Shown: positions 21,886 through 34,524, counted from the first letter of the stretch. The stretch is DNA of 64,000 bases from Cristatella mucedo (GCA_009760855.2 WPIO01000139.1:434001-498000), one strand, 5' to 3'. The notes: generated by a model not told the origin, from the letters alone. Made by a program: numbers and translations.

Positions 21886-22345
21886 CACTATAATAATAAT
21901 AATAATAATAACAAATTTGTTATTGTGCCCTTGGAGAACCCATTCTCTCTTTCTAGGCACTTTACATTCGCTGCAAAGGAAGCATAGTCACTAGGGTGGA
22001 CGATGTCAAGCAGCAGTCACACAAACTGCTTGTTTGTTTTCCACCAGAGATTTCGTCGGAAGTCTGTCATTAGTTAACATTTAACCATTGCAATACGGTA
22101 CCAGCGATGATCAGACGAGGTTGCTCAATAGGGAATTGGGGATCAATGGTATCAAACTTATCTTAAAGATCTAGCAGCAGTAACAGAGAGAGCCTGTTGA
22201 GTTGCATTCCCGATGAGGTCGTTGTACGATCAAAACCGCGCTGACTGTAGAATGATTAGCTCAAAAAGCTTACTAAAGCTGACAATCTAGATGTGATGAC
22301 TTAACGTAAAATTTTAACTGGTATTTCAAAAGGTTAGAGTTGTCC
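21886..22345 (-). pseudogene. LINE-A fragment with large internal deletion
   Basis: 21886-22030 is the reversed 3' end (AATAATAATAATAATAACAA, then CTTGGAGAACCCATTCTCTC, GGCACTTTACATTCGCTGCA). 22075-22260 jumps to the RT N-terminal part: GATCAATGGTATCAAACTTA matches the reversed DTIDH region and CTGACTGTAGAATGATTAGC matches reversed ANHSTESAL. Everything between is missing. Confidence 0.65.
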
Positions 22346-24394
22346 TTATCTATTGTGTCGTGTGAGCCTGCTGCTTCTGCTATTGTAATTAGTGCAGCAG
22401 AATCGGCCACTGGTGTATGACCCATCTTAGAAAGGTGGTTGGGCCATTGACTCGGTGCAGTATCCTGAGCCTTTGATGTAGGCATGCGGCCCACCACAGA
22501 TGCACTTTCCTTTCTTTGGTGAGTCAACCACCTTGTATATGTACCCACTGAGGGAATAAAGATCGAGTCTCGTGTCCCTCTTTCGTCCGTGTCTCTGTGA
22601 GACTCCACCAGCCCTGCTGCCACTAAAGCCACAAGCAAAACAACTGCAATCTGATTGATAACTTGCCTATCAACTCACTATTTCGTGAAAGCCTAGACAA
22701 CACCTACTGCTATTGACATATAGCCTGTATCCAGTCTTATATTTAGACAAACTTGCAGCTTTTGAAAACATTCCTGACTGAATACAGTAGTCATAGGGTC
22801 TGGAGAGCCAGTGGTTGTATTTGAAAAAATATTTAATTCTAGGTGAGTCAGGCTTGAAGGTGGACAATGAAGCCGAGCTATAAACGGAAGTTAATGAGCC
22901 TAGCTGGAAGGTTACCTTAGAAATGGACTCTCAGATTACGCCCATCTTGCTGACAAAGAAGCTAGGAAAAACAATTGGCCACATTCCACGAGAATCACTT
23001 TTGATATTGGGCCGTTCTACATCAGCCACATCATCACTTTCAGATATTTCTCTGTGTTCCTAAATCAAAATGCTTAGGCACCGACTGTGTGGTGATCAAT
23101 AGCTAGGTGGCATAGAATGTCCAAGTTAAGTTACTTACTAGACAGTCGCATTGTTGGTGTGCCAGTGGGTTGTAGGCCATGGCTGCTGCAGGTCACCTGT
23201 GGCAATAAGTGGTTGTCGAATAGATTGCTTTAGACTATGCACACGGACTTGTCATACAAAGGTGTTGAAACTTTTTATTCTGAATTGCAAAGTTAACATC
23301 GCGTATGTAGGCAGCCTCAACAGCTCGCTAGCCTTGCATCGATTTTCAGCGTCACCGGCGTTTTGAGATCATTAAAGAGGATCGAGTGTTTTACACACGT
23401 CGGCAGGGTCTATCACGTTCCATAACCTGTTTTGGCAGTCCAATACCTTTTTGAAAAGTCACTGCAGTTTGTGTAACATTAATTAAGGCTCTAAATTCAA
23501 AGTGGCCCAACAGATAATTTATGGTTGATGTCCCATTTATTTGTATTGTGCATCTGCAGTACCAATGTGTTTCTGTAAAGCTTGCCTGAGATAGTAAGGA
23601 TTAGTATGGTAACTACAGTCCTTCGATGGCAGTTAATGGTTTGTAACACCCCTGATCGACTGTTTGCTTTGTTTAGCCTGCGTTTCGTACTCTTAGATAG
23701 CTAAATTTCTGCAGCAAATCATGGAATATCTGGCCAAGAGATGGAATGTGTATGCTTATAAAGAATCCAACTCAGTCACAACATTAGCGTTGGTCGTGCT
23801 GTAGTATTTAATCCCAGAAAATCAGTTCGGACTGAAGATTGACTAGATTAGACGAGTACGACATTCTTTGTGCAGGTGGTATTAATGCCAACGATCTTGA
23901 GTTTTCGTAACTGACATACGAGTTCTTTTGCCGTAGACAAAGTGATTCTAGATCTGCATGCCGTTGAATTTTTTAAATCGACGAACACTATGACGTGACA
24001 GCAAATCATCGCGGGAAAATATTTGGTCTAGTGTGGATCCACTATAGTGAGTCCAACGATACTCGCTAGCGAGGATTGAACATTGATCAACCGATCTATA
24101 TATTTGGATAAATACCGAGTGTATTGGTTTATCCAAATATCTGCTGAAATACAAAGTAGGGGTAGCGGTAATTTTTTAAGTATAAAGACTTATTGGATCT
24201 AAAAAGAATCTTTTAACGTACGAATTACTCCTTGGGAAAGAGATTCCATCTATCATATGAGGCAGCTTGCTATTTGAGGGACTCTTTGCAAGAGAATTGA
24301 TATAATGTTTCTATGGAACTGCAAACTCGGTAAAACTAAGGGATCAGGTAGAATGGTCATTAAATAGCTCCCTCTTATAAGCCCGGCCCCCACG
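22346..24394. other. Gene-free stretch with a possible LTR scrap near 22500-22640
   Basis: A 121-codon minus frame (22273-22638) has no known domain. On the plus strand, TATATGTACCCACTGAGGGA followed by AATAAAGATCGAG (AATAAA at 22555-22560) and a pyrimidine-rich stretch to about 22600 resembles the R/U5 part of an LTR, but I find no matching partner. The rest shows nothing. Confidence 0.3.
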
Positions 24395-24866
24395 TTAGAA
24401 ATAATAACAATAATAATACGCTTTTTAGTGCTCTCATATAATTTATACGCTTTCTAGACACTTTGGAAAGGTTGTCGGTGAAGCTTAACCAACTAGTTGG
24501 TAATAACTTGCTCAATTTTAACCAGTGTAACATCGTTAGAGGCAAAATTCCCAGTGTCAGAATGTAAAATAAGGTTAGAGGTAGCATGAACAGTGTCAGC
24601 ACGCATAAGCACGCAAAAAAAGAATCACCAGGACCCACTAAATGCTGTGATAAAAAGGTGTGTTTTTAGCTTCTTTTGAAACATCATCAAGTCTAGACAT
24701 GTCGGGGTGTCAGTCAGACAGGAGTTCCTAGCTTTGAAAGCAAATGACCCAAAAGCTCAGTCTCGAAAGGATTTGATGGTCGCAGTACGTATAGCTAAAC
24801 GATTTGAGTCAGAAAGTGGTTGATATAATGGTTAGCCTGGTCGGAGACTTTTTCTGACCGGTAGGG

Positions 24867-24903
<37 letters not shown>

Positions 24904-24930
24904 TGAAATGACCTGAAAGTTAGTGACATG
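24395..24930 (-). pseudogene. LINE-A fragment 1 of a three-copy head-to-tail run
   Basis: Starts AATAATAACAATAATAATAC at the reversed 3' terminus, then UTR blocks (GAACAGTGTCAGCACGCATA, CCCACTAAATGCTGTGA) and the C-terminal coding part (GAGTTCCTAGCTTTGAAAGC, AAAGGATTTGATGG). A GA-dinucleotide run at 24868-24901 interrupts it. It is followed directly by the next copy. Confidence 0.8.
24868..24901. repeat. (GA)n microsatellite
   Basis: About 16 GA units expanded inside the LINE-A fragment, at a place where other copies read only GGGTGGGGGAG or similar. Confidence 0.9.
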
Positions 24931-24934
24931 TTTT

Positions 24935-25455
24935 AATAATAAAAATGCATTTGATATAGCGCCTCAGAGAGCCTTCTCTTTCTTGGAACTTTACATCTGC
25001 TCCAAAGTGAAGCGGGTTTGAATGGTGAGTAATATCATGCTCAATAAACAACAAGAATACAATGGTTAGGGGTGACATGCACAGGGTCAGCATGCAAAGA
25101 TGCTTTGTGGCAGCATGCACAATGTCAATACGCATAAGCACCTAAAGGGCTAATTACAGGGACCAACAAAATGCTGTGATGAATAGATGAGCTTTTAGTT
25201 TCTCTTAAGTGTGGACAAGTCAGAAGATGTCGTAACGCATGTCGTTAATGAGTTCCTGACTTTGGGCGCATACGAACTAAAGGCATGGTTTTCAGTGGAT
25301 TTCAGTTTGTACGAGGTATGGGTAAAAACTTAAACACTATGATTCCGAAAAGCGGGATCTTGAACTCGGCATGCTGCTTGATTGGAGGCCAGTGCAGGTT
25401 GGTGAGAAGTGGTGCGACACGGCAAGAGTGACGCTCACGGCAAGCAAGCCTAGTA
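24935..25455 (-). pseudogene. LINE-A fragment 2 of the run
   Basis: Reversed terminus AATAATAAAAATGCATTTGA, ATATAGCGCCTCAGAGAGCC, then UTR and C-terminal coding region up to CACGGCAAGCAAGCCTAGT (reversed LVCRER). Frames are broken. Bases 25456-25515 read on the plus strand as LINE-A UTR (TATTTGCATGCTGACCCTGT), a scrap in opposite orientation. Confidence 0.8.
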
Positions 25456-25524
25456 TCGCACTGGCTATATTTGCATGCTGACCCTGTGCTTGTCACCCTT
25501 AACCATGACATAACTTGATAAACC

Positions 25525-26112
25525 ATAACAGAACTCAAATAAAACACCCTCAGAGAACACAATCTCTTTCTAGGCGCTTTACATTTGCTGCAAAGTGAAG
25601 CGCGATTAATTGGTGAGTAATATCATGCTTGATAAACATGAATAACATGGTTAGGGGTGACATTCTCAGGGTCAGCATGCAAATATGGTTAGTGGCAGCA
25701 TGCACAGTGTCAGCACATGAAGGACGAACTACTGGGACCCACTAAATGCTGTCCTAAATAGGTGTGTTTTTTAAGTTCTTTTTAAATGTGGTCAAGTGAG
25801 GGAATGTTCTGACACAAGTCGGGAGGGAGTTTCAGGCTTTGGTAGCATGCGAAGTAAATGCACGATTTCCAAAGGATTTGAGGTTTGTACGAGGTATTGG
25901 TAAACTGCTGTATTCCAAAAAGTGGGTGGTACGATGCTTGGCCTGGTGGGGGAGCAGATCTGAGAGATAGGCTGAAACCAAAGAATGAAGTGACCTAAAA
26001 GTGAGCGAAAAAACCTGGAAGTCAATTCGTTGCTTAACTGGGAGCCAGTGCAGGTCGGCGAGAAGGGGTGTGACGTGGCAACTGCGACCCTCATGACAGA
26101 CAAGCCTAACAT
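25525..26112 (-). pseudogene. LINE-A fragment 3 of the run
   Basis: Reversed terminus AACACCCTCAGAGAACACAA through the UTR; coding frame 25832-26161 contains [34 protein letters not shown] and AYLSDLLPHQAKH. Relatively well kept, so younger than its neighbours. 5'-truncated at about 26112. Confidence 0.85.
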
Positions 26113-28564
26113 GTGCTAGTTCGTGGATTAAGTTACGATATGGAAAAAGTTTTTCTTTCACTGAAAATTATTTCGATAGCCAATAGGGCTCTTCTGCGGC
26201 TAAAACATGAGGCTGTTGAATCAGCTAAGCTTATTTTATAGTCCAGATTCGATCCGGGGTGAAGATTGATCGGATGCTTAATTGATTGATGCTTAATTCA
26301 CATGCTCATTGATCAGATGCTTAAGTCAGTGGATCATTGGATCAGCGCAGGGTGGTGTTACCTAAAGATAACAAGTCCTCTTATGTAGCTTAGATATTTC
26401 ATTTGACAGCGAAGACGGATTACAGGATTGTACCTTGAGATAACAAGTCCATTAAAATAGCTTTAAAAGTGCTATTCGGACAGCAACGGGTAGTTATAGG
26501 CATTCAATTGCCGCCAAAGTGTCCGCCATCTCTCGCAGTGTCCATCGGCCCAGAGCCCAATTTACCTCCACTGATAAGACATCAACTCTTAGACCAAACG
26601 CATTACTTATTACATGGTTTGGGCTTTGATATTATCTTTGGGCTAGGCTATCTTAGTTTGTTTATTTACATTTACAATAAAGGTAACAATGAATAATTGA
26701 TATGGGTTATATTCTGTTTCCTTACACAAAGACGTTAACGTAGACATAACAACCAACGAATACAACTTCTAGCTGCTTCGGAAATTCTAAATAGAAAGGA
26801 CGTCAATATGCTTATTAGTAAATGCGTCGGGCCATCACTAGTAAGCACACTAATTAAAAATCACGTGGACCAAATCCACGCAAAACAGACCAATTCTATT
26901 TTTTGCTGCTGCGGTTTAAATGTGCTCAAGTCATGGGGCTTCGTAACGTCATCACTTGAGTGAATGCTTGGGGAATAAAAGCATACCCACTTACAGTAGA
27001 GTATCTCTACGACGGAGGAGACGACTTCTGTAAAACGTCGACGGGTAAGAAATTTGGCAGAAATGCATTCGATACAGAATTGGAAAGGTCGGTGTGAATA
27101 TTTCTTATCGGCAAGCCTACGACTATGAGCTTGAGGGCTACCGGCCGCATAAAAGAAAAAGACTTGAGGCCTCCAGGCCGCTACGAGCGTCGCCTGTAAT
27201 TGTCGCTTGCTGGGTTAGACTCACATAGCCCAACGCATACATCGAGTTGTTATGAGCGCTGTATTTCCGGTGTACTTCTGCCGGTCAGTTGAGGCTCTAG
27301 TTATATGTTTAGCAATCAACGCCCGTAGCTCGATAATAGCGAAGGAGTTGTCTTTTGCTATCGTCATGGGTTGCGACTTTGTTTTTTTAACGCTCCCCAA
27401 ACGATCGAGTTCTTCTTTTGCCTGTTTAAGCTACATATAACGCAAGGTGTTGATTGTTCAAAGTCCGAATCACCATCTTAAATGCCAGACTTTCGGTTTC
27501 AGGAACATCACTCGCTACATGTCTGCGAATTTTGATGACACACCTTACCAAATTGAGTAAGTTAAGGAAGAGCCTCGGTTTCTGTAAAGATTTGCTTAAA
27601 CGGGGCCGAGCTTAATCACAGAGTCTATTTCTGATATTCATTACTCAAAGTGCCTGAATTGTAAAGTCGAGAAGCCGATTATGTCCTGTGCTACGCTATG
27701 CTATAGGCAGGCTGTTACCCTTCCAGAGTTGGCCCAGGCATTTGAGTGGATTCGAGCTCGTGATCACGAAGCCGTTGGTGCATGTCATCACCGTCGTTTA
27801 GCGTCGGTAACACTTGGTCGCTTTTAAATTGACTTTGCGATGCAATTAACAGAGGCTTGTCATGTAGACGCAGGGGCAGCTGTCTTTAATGTCTTTTTCC
27901 ACTTCTGTAGGAAAATTGGCTTGCATCGCTAGGTGTGAGTTCATGCATCAACAGTTTTCATATAGAGTCAGCAGGGTGAGACCAGCATCATTACTCGCGC
28001 TGCTGTTTTACCCTGATCGTGAGCAACGCAAGTCTATGTAGCGATTTTGCTGCTGCCGTGAAGATGTCTCAGTAGTGTTTTTTTATTTGGTGGCGCTTTT
28101 CTTTAACTGCAGCCAGCCACTGCTACGCGCCAGACGATAAACCGAGTTTTGGCAATTTTAAGAGTGGTGACCGTAATGTAGCAAAATATTACTTCTTACC
28201 GATAACCGATTGTCTATCTTTCTAGTTACTCTTCACCTCCTCTTCGAGTATTTGCTGACTTGAAGAAGGTTCTTTCAAATTGTTATCTTAAGTTCTGCAT
28301 CACTTTCCCTTGAAGATGACACTTACATTACAACTTGTTGAATTTGATACATTCATCTTTTTGAGTATGCATGCTAACCAACTTCATGCGGTTACGACTA
28401 CGCTACGGTCACTAAATCAGCGTGGCACAATAGAAAATGCATGTTACTCAAGATCTAGGCAAGCATCACTTACAGTATAAGGCTGACGCCTAATTTGATT
28501 AGTCAGTGTATGCTCAGTTTTAGCAGGCCACTTCGCAAACATGGCATTTTAAAGACTACATATA
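26113..28564. other. Gene-free stretch
   Basis: I see no LINE, SINE or convincing ORF in about 2.4 kb. 27000-27440 is less AT-rich; a minus frame there is partly open (contains QPMTIAKDNSFAIIELRAL) but short and unrecognised. Two AGATAACAAGTCC motifs (26376-26388, 26443-26455) are the only local repeat. Confidence 0.4.
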
Positions 28565-30235
28565 ACGTTAACATTGACAAGCAGCATAAGCTGGCATATG
28601 CACACGAAGGGCAAATCACAAAATCCTGTTCAGGGCTGTGAGAAATTTGTGTATTTCGACCTTCTTTAAATTATCATTACCTCAGCTCCCATTGAAAAGT
28701 GGGTCGGAAGTGAATTTCAAGCTTTGGCGGCGCAGGAACAAAAGGCTAGGTTTCCGTGGATTTTTAGGTTCGCACGATTAGGCTACGATATTAGGCTACG
28801 AGATACGAGTCAGAACAGCCGGCAAAGCAATTCTTCACCTTAGGTTGGGTACTTCAGATAGTTAGTGTGGAGCCAGAAAATGAAACGTCCGAAAAGGAAG
28901 TGACCTTTGAGCTTTGAGGTCTTATACGCTGTCAGATTTGGTGCCAGTGCAGGTCAGCAACAGGTAGTGCTATGTGAACATGGTGACGCTCATGGTAGAG
29001 ATGCCTAACTACATGGTTTTCAACCAACTGTGACTGCCTGATTGAAGCGGCAGGTAGACCAGCGAGCAGTCAGTTACAGCAGTCGACACAGAAAGTCACA
29101 AATGCATGCAACCGTTTCAAGAAAAGTATTCCTATCAAAGCGATCCTGGCTGCTAGCAATGTTTGTGGGGAGCTGATAAAACGTAGACTTGCCTTGAAAC
29201 TGGCGTCGTCGACGAAGGAAAGATCACTTCGTAACCAGACATGTAGATTACGTGAATATTAAGAGGAGCTATGCTGGAGGTTCTAATCTTGAGCGTTAGG
29301 TTTTCAATTTTAAGAATGACACTAGTGCTGCCCGTAACTAGTTCGTTGGCTTTTATTGTCATTTAGTTTACAAAGGTGTGCTGCCATCCATGCCTGTATT
29401 TGATCAAAATATTATTCACGGTGTGTAGAGAATTCGACATACTCGACAGCTGTCAGCGATGAAAGAAAATGAGACGGCTGACTCTCATTTGTATTGAATT
29501 AAAAGCCTGGATCGTTCCTATCGATTAGAGCGGCAAGAGCGAGAATATGAACAGTAAAAAGAAGCACACCAAGTACTGTGGTCTGCGGCGGTACCTTGTG
29601 GTACCCTATACTTAAGTGGTTCCTCGGATGATCTTGTCCAGTTCACGTCAATATTCAGGAGTCATCCAGTGAGAGAAGACTTGAACTGTTGCAGATAAGT
29701 AACAGTGATGCTCATCCAAGATGCGAGTCGATTAAGAAGGGCTTTGTGATCAGCTTAACCGAAAGCTGCCGAAAGTTCAGGCAGATCAGATAGAGACAGT
29801 GCAACCAAGTGTGCAGCACTGAGGACATCGCTATGCATCCTAACAAGCGCTGACTCTGTGTAGTTATTATGTCCAAACCCATACTTGAGCATACGTACTG
29901 GGATTGTGATTTAATGTAAGATTTATGTAGGTCTGCAGCAACTCGTTCCAGTTTCTTTAATGGCACCGGAAGGACAGGGACCGCACAAAAGCTGCTCGTG
30001 TTCACTTAGTATAGCTTTCCTTTCTGATTAAGCTCCCCGAAAGAGGCTGTTTCTAAGGTACAGGAACGTGTCCTGAGGCTAAGGACGAATTTATTAGGCT
30101 ATCTGTAAGTGGCAGAAGCAGTTTTCAGAATTGAGAAAAAGAAGACGGTAGGAATGAGGTCGGAAAAATTACTAGTCTTCTTACACGGTGAGATGAGTGT
30201 CAGAATAAGGTCACTCGGGTCTCCCGAATTCGGAA
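28565..30235 (-). pseudogene. Long LINE-A-like relic, minus strand
   Basis: Collinear with the RT of the copy at 58126-59640 over almost its whole length: reversed C-terminal part at 28700-29010, DNFLKL region at 29370, motif B region at 29570 (ACCAAGTACTGTGGTCTGCG), RT start at 29940-30000 (GCAACTCGTTCCAGTTTCTT). Many substitutions and stops; a somewhat different subfamily from the young copies. Confidence 0.7.
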
Positions 30236-30284
30236 ATTTCGGCTATGAGCGCATTTGAGGGAATTCGTGGAATTTAACAATTCA

Positions 30285-30935
30285 ACACTCGACGACTAGA
30301 ATCAAACTGATCTCGGTTCAGTCGCCTGTATTTCGTTTCTACCAAAGATATTTTAACGAGTCGTGGCAGACCAGCAATATTACATTGACAATGTACACGT
30401 GGCGCATTAGTTACAGTCTGGTTTAACAAGTCGTCACTCCACTATCAGCATTGCTTCCAGTGAATGATGACCCAACTACGAATTCAGACTCAAATCTAGT
30501 AACTCTTCTTTTTGATCGGTATTTTGTCTACTTTTGATATTGTCAAATGCCAAGTCATTGTTGGTAGCTTCTCATTTTGATCTGGCATAACGAGTATTCC
30601 ACTTCGAAGGTTTAAGACCTATCTTAATGGGAGACTTTAACGCATTTAAATGAACAGAAACAAATCGGCTTTTTCTTGATCCCACTCTTTTCATGGGTCA
30701 TTCTCTATTTTTCCAGCTTGATTGTTACGCAAAACATACGGTTTCAAGTATATACAGATGACACTCTTATAACTTTGCTATGATCCCTCTCAGCCGTCCA
30801 ACACGCCAAATTATCTCAACTCTTTTACTTATGCATCGATGACATCTGCTCTGGGATGGCAACAGACTCTCTCTAAATTCGAACGACGATTGAACCAATT
30901 TACTAATTTTGAGCGTAAAAAGTAGTTATGGAGTT
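30285..30935 (+). pseudogene. LINE-A relic, plus strand (RT core)
   Basis: Covers the RT N-terminal and palm region: ACGAGTCGTGGCAGACCAGC at 30356 (RVVADQ), CTGGTTTAACAAGTCGTCAC (SGFRANHS), CTATCTTAATGGGAGACTTT (SYLNGRL), ATATACAGATGACACTC at 30749 (YTDDT, altered from YADDT). No open frame. It faces the minus relic next to it. Confidence 0.7.
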
Positions 30936-31394
30936 GCGTAGCTACGAGAGTACAGGCATAAAACAGCCTTTCCGCCCACGGTTGTGAAATGTAGGGGGCA
31001 CCTCACAGGTTGATAGCCACTATGTTTACTTAAGGAATTCCATTCTTAATCATGTCATTTCTAAGAGTTTAACTATGTATGAGTCCAGTAGATCTAATAT
31101 ATCATTCACTGTCTAGCAGTTGTCTTTAGGTGCTCTGGGAACTTTTTTAAGGTCGCATTTTGTGATAAGGAAACGAAATTTGTTTGTCTCATTCTTCTAC
31201 TGCACTGAAAAAGAGACCTCTCAGAAAGTGTTGTTCCAAGAAATTCACGAAGCATAAATTTTTATTTTTTGCACGAGTTCTACTTAATGACAGGTCTGAG
31301 TATTCATTGCATCCTATGGCTCTTTGTAATTCAAATAACTAGTAAAGTAAAAATTGAACTACTTTGGTGATTCCAGTGAAAACTGCTGCACAAG
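30936..31394. other. No gene seen
   Basis: AT-rich, between LINE relics; nothing recognised. Confidence 0.5.
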
Positions 31395-32790
31395 CAGAGA
31401 TGTACCTCCGTCTGTAAATACAGAAAGCCATAAAGGTTATGTGGGTGTTACGCAGTAGGAGAGTTTTGTATTGCTTGGATAGGATTGTGTATCTTGGATA
31501 GGGATTGTACGTGATGGCTAGCTGTAGAAGCAGTCTTCTGAATGAAGCTTTTAAAATTGAGGCAGCTGTCGAAAACTACACCTAAATTTCGAGCACTTGG
31601 TTGCATAATGGAATCGCCTATTAGAAGAGCAAAATATTTCAATCCAGCCCCACGCTTTGGGTGTTGCATGAGAAGCAGCTAGGTTGTATCGTCAGTTAGT
31701 TTCAAGAGGCTTTTTGATATCCAGAATTGAATTTTGGCAAGTCCACAATTCAGTTTATTAGTTGCTGCAGCGGATCGGACGGTTTGAATGACAAATACAG
31801 CTCGGTACCGTCAGCATAAAAATGATATCCTATTCCATGGGCCTTAATCACTTTTCCCAGAGGTTTAGTATAAATGGAGAACAGCAAGGGACCAAGGATA
31901 AACCCTTGAGGGACTCCACAGGTGACCTGCCTTGTGTGCAGATCTGACCCCCACACGACACGGATTGGACACGATCGGACAAGTACTATTTAAACCATGC
32001 TAGCGCCTCTTCTGCCTACCGATCGCTGTCCACAATCGTTCAAGCAGAACATTGTGGTCAATGGTGTCGAAGGCAGCTGACAGATTTAGCAGAGCTAGGG
32101 AATTTACACTCCCATCATCATTGCCACGTATAATTTCATTCTTAACAAGGAGAAGAGGAGATTCAGTCTAATGCACCCTCTTAAACCCCGATTGAAATGT
32201 TTCCGACATTTCATTCCTTCAATACGTTAATTCAGCTGCTTAGCAAAAATTTTTCAAGAATCTTTGACACGAAAGAAAGAAGGAAAACTGGGCTATGGTT
32301 TGCAAGGGCCTCTGTATCTAATCCAGGCTTTTTAAGTATGGGTCTAATAATTTCCGATTTTAAGGACATGGATACGACCCCTTTTACCAAAGAAGCATTA
32401 CAAATATCGGTAATTGCAAGACTAAGTTGGTCAGCCACTGCCAGTGAAGACCACAGAGGTGATGGTGTAGGATTTTCCAGGAGACAGTCTCTTTTTGCTA
32501 GACTTTATTTTTAAGGCAGCCACGTCTCATGCAAAAACCTCGGAATACCTTTTAAGAAAGGCCACATGTTTTGATTCCACAATTGCTTTGTTCGCATGGG
32601 TCTTTATGGAGAAACGAATGTGCACAATTTCTTTTACTAAAAAAAACTGAAAACGCTTTGGCTGAACCATTAATATCTAAGGATTCAAATCTCTCAGAAT
32701 CAGCCAGTAAATTCTTTGCCTTCCTACGAATGTGTTTTTGGTCCTACTGGCAGCATTTCAGTTTTCGAGTAAATAAGAAGCCATGCTTTT
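31395..32790 (-). pseudogene. LINE-B relic, minus strand, most complete at the 5' side
   Basis: From the reversed 3' end at 31395 the copy skips most of the thumb (deletion near 31470-31490), then reads [10 protein letters not shown] (31448-31669), motif B/C region [16 protein letters not shown] and [12 protein letters not shown] (31750-31956; YADD changed to YADG), motif A near 32060, RT start SEIIRPILKKPGLD (32232-32438) and the linker to about 32790 (compare 3240-3420). Several frame breaks. Confidence 0.85.
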
Positions 32791-34064
32791 TACTGTTCAC
32801 TATAGCCACCCCAGTGGCGTCGCAAGGCATGGGCGGAAGATAGATGTTACTGGGCGCTAATGCCAAGGGGCTGCCTAGTGCAAAATAGATTATTCATATT
32901 TTTTTAATTTGGCATGTGAGTATACCGAGTGAAACTTTCAAAATAGCGTTCAAGCCAATACTGACTGTAATAAATGTATACCTATGACATAAGCCAACTA
33001 ATAACTAAGTTCAGTGTTTCAAATTTTTCTATCTGTCTGCAGTTACAGATTTTTGGTCCTACAGCACGTATTATATTAAAATTAATATTCCAGTTCAGAT
33101 ATTTAAATTGAGTAAAGCCTTGATATTTCAAGATGCTTATAAAGCTCTGACTCATCGGCGGCAGTGCAGCAGTGCTTCGACAAAATCATTGTTGGAGTTG
33201 GTCAAGCTTGTGGAATGATTAGAACCATTGCACTACTTCATTCGTGGTGAATAATTCTTCTTTGCTTACTATAACAACTCTTTCATAAAGTCTTATGGAA
33301 TTAAAAACGCACCTATTTTTGAGTCATAACGAGCTTTCCTCGGCCCTTTAAATCTGAAAGGACTAGCTTAGCTTACGGTATGATTGCTTCAAAAGTGAAA
33401 CACTAAGAGAGTGCGTTATTTTTAATTAGACGAGAAGAATCACTCGGCAAGCAAATTTTGTAACAGCATCTCTTCCAGACGGCATCAGGTCATCAAGACT
33501 ACAAAACTTACATTGCTCGAGCCAAATAAGATTCCTCGAGGTCATGGCAGGCTCACCTTTCCCTTAAGATGCTACAAAGGAATCGCTTATCCACAGCGGA
33601 CAGATTTATAATCTGTCCGCTATTGCCAACACTGCTTCTATCGCTCTACTGCCTTTAGCCTGATTATCGTATAATAGCAGGTGAATGCACTCAATTCCCC
33701 TGAAGATGTTTAAATTTCCTTTTACTTGATCATGACGACTAGTCTGCCTAAAAGGCGAGAACATATATCTTCTCTAGCCTCAATTTCTAAAATCGACCTA
33801 CTGCAGGCATCGGCCACGATCTTAATATGTGTTTTTGAGAATCCACCTTAGCGACCACCCAAATCAATTTAACCCAAGCGACGTTTTAAACGAGAAGGTC
33901 AATGCATTTTGCTGACCATCCCGTGGATGACGCCTGGTTAACTGGATACATCTCTAACACCGCCTCCAATTTTCAATGATAAGAGCAATAATATTATTAA
34001 AATATCATTGATATGGCATGCTGGCAGCAGTGTATCTTCTTGCATGAAGTTTGCGTATGCTGTA
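32791..34064. other. Gene-free AT-rich stretch
   Basis: Nothing coding is visible. CAGTGGCGTCGCAAGGC at 32814 looks like one end of a hAT-like DNA element but no partner end or duplication was found. Confidence 0.4.
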
Positions 34065-34220
34065 ATGGAAGCTGTATTGAACGGAGGCTGGTAGCATGCT
34101 CACTATCGACAAGCAAAGCACGGCTAGAGGCGACATGCACAGGGTCAGCAAGTACATTTAATCATTGGCAGCATGCACAGTGTCACCACCCACAATAGAA
34201 CACGGAGTTCACTAATATGC
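34065..34220 (-). mobile_element. LINE-A 3' UTR scrap, minus strand
   Basis: Contains CGACATGCACAGGGTCAGCA and GGCAGCATGCACAGTGTCA, the paired UTR blocks seen at 25075 and 58045 in other minus copies. The terminal tail is missing. Confidence 0.65.
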
Positions 34221-34380
34221 AGCCGAGCAAAAGACAACTAAATACATTTCAGTTGCATTGCAGGAGCACAACCTCAATGTCAAGCCTATTCATTACTCAT
34301 CGGCTGAAGTAACGTGGGATCGATAGGTACGACGATGAGCACACTATACAGCTTGCGATCATATCATAAATCATCATGCT

Positions 34381-34524
34381 GAGCTGGTTTTGTCTAGCGG
34401 TTAAGGTGCTCGCTCCGACCAAGGTCTGACTAAGGTCGTGGGCTCGAGCCCCGTGGCATATGTGAAGCGCCTGAATAGAGATTAGGTTCTCTTCGGGCGC
34501 TATATAAATGAATTATATTTATAA
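34381..34524 (+). mobile_element. SINE-1: tRNA-like head with LINE-A tail
   Basis: Head GAGCTGGTTTTGTCTAGCGG then TTAAGGTGCTCG forms the A-box; GTGGGCTCGAGCCCC is the B-box region. After GTGGCATATGTG the element continues AAGCGCCTGAATAGAGATTA, GGTTCTCTTCGGGCGCTATA, AATGAATTAT, which matches the last 50-60 bases of LINE-A (11580-11640). The same structure occurs reversed at 42139-42289. Confidence 0.88.

Noticed and set aside
22273-22638. 121-codon minus ORF as a host gene
   Set aside because: No domain, overlaps LINE-A debris at one end and possible LTR sequence at the other.
32814-32860. hAT-type transposon end (CAGTGGCGTCGCAAGGC)
   Set aside because: No opposite end or 8-bp duplication found nearby; similarity is from memory only.
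34381-34450. Genuine tRNA gene
   Set aside because: Joined to the LINE-A tail and repeated at 42139-42289 with the same tail, so it is SINE-1.
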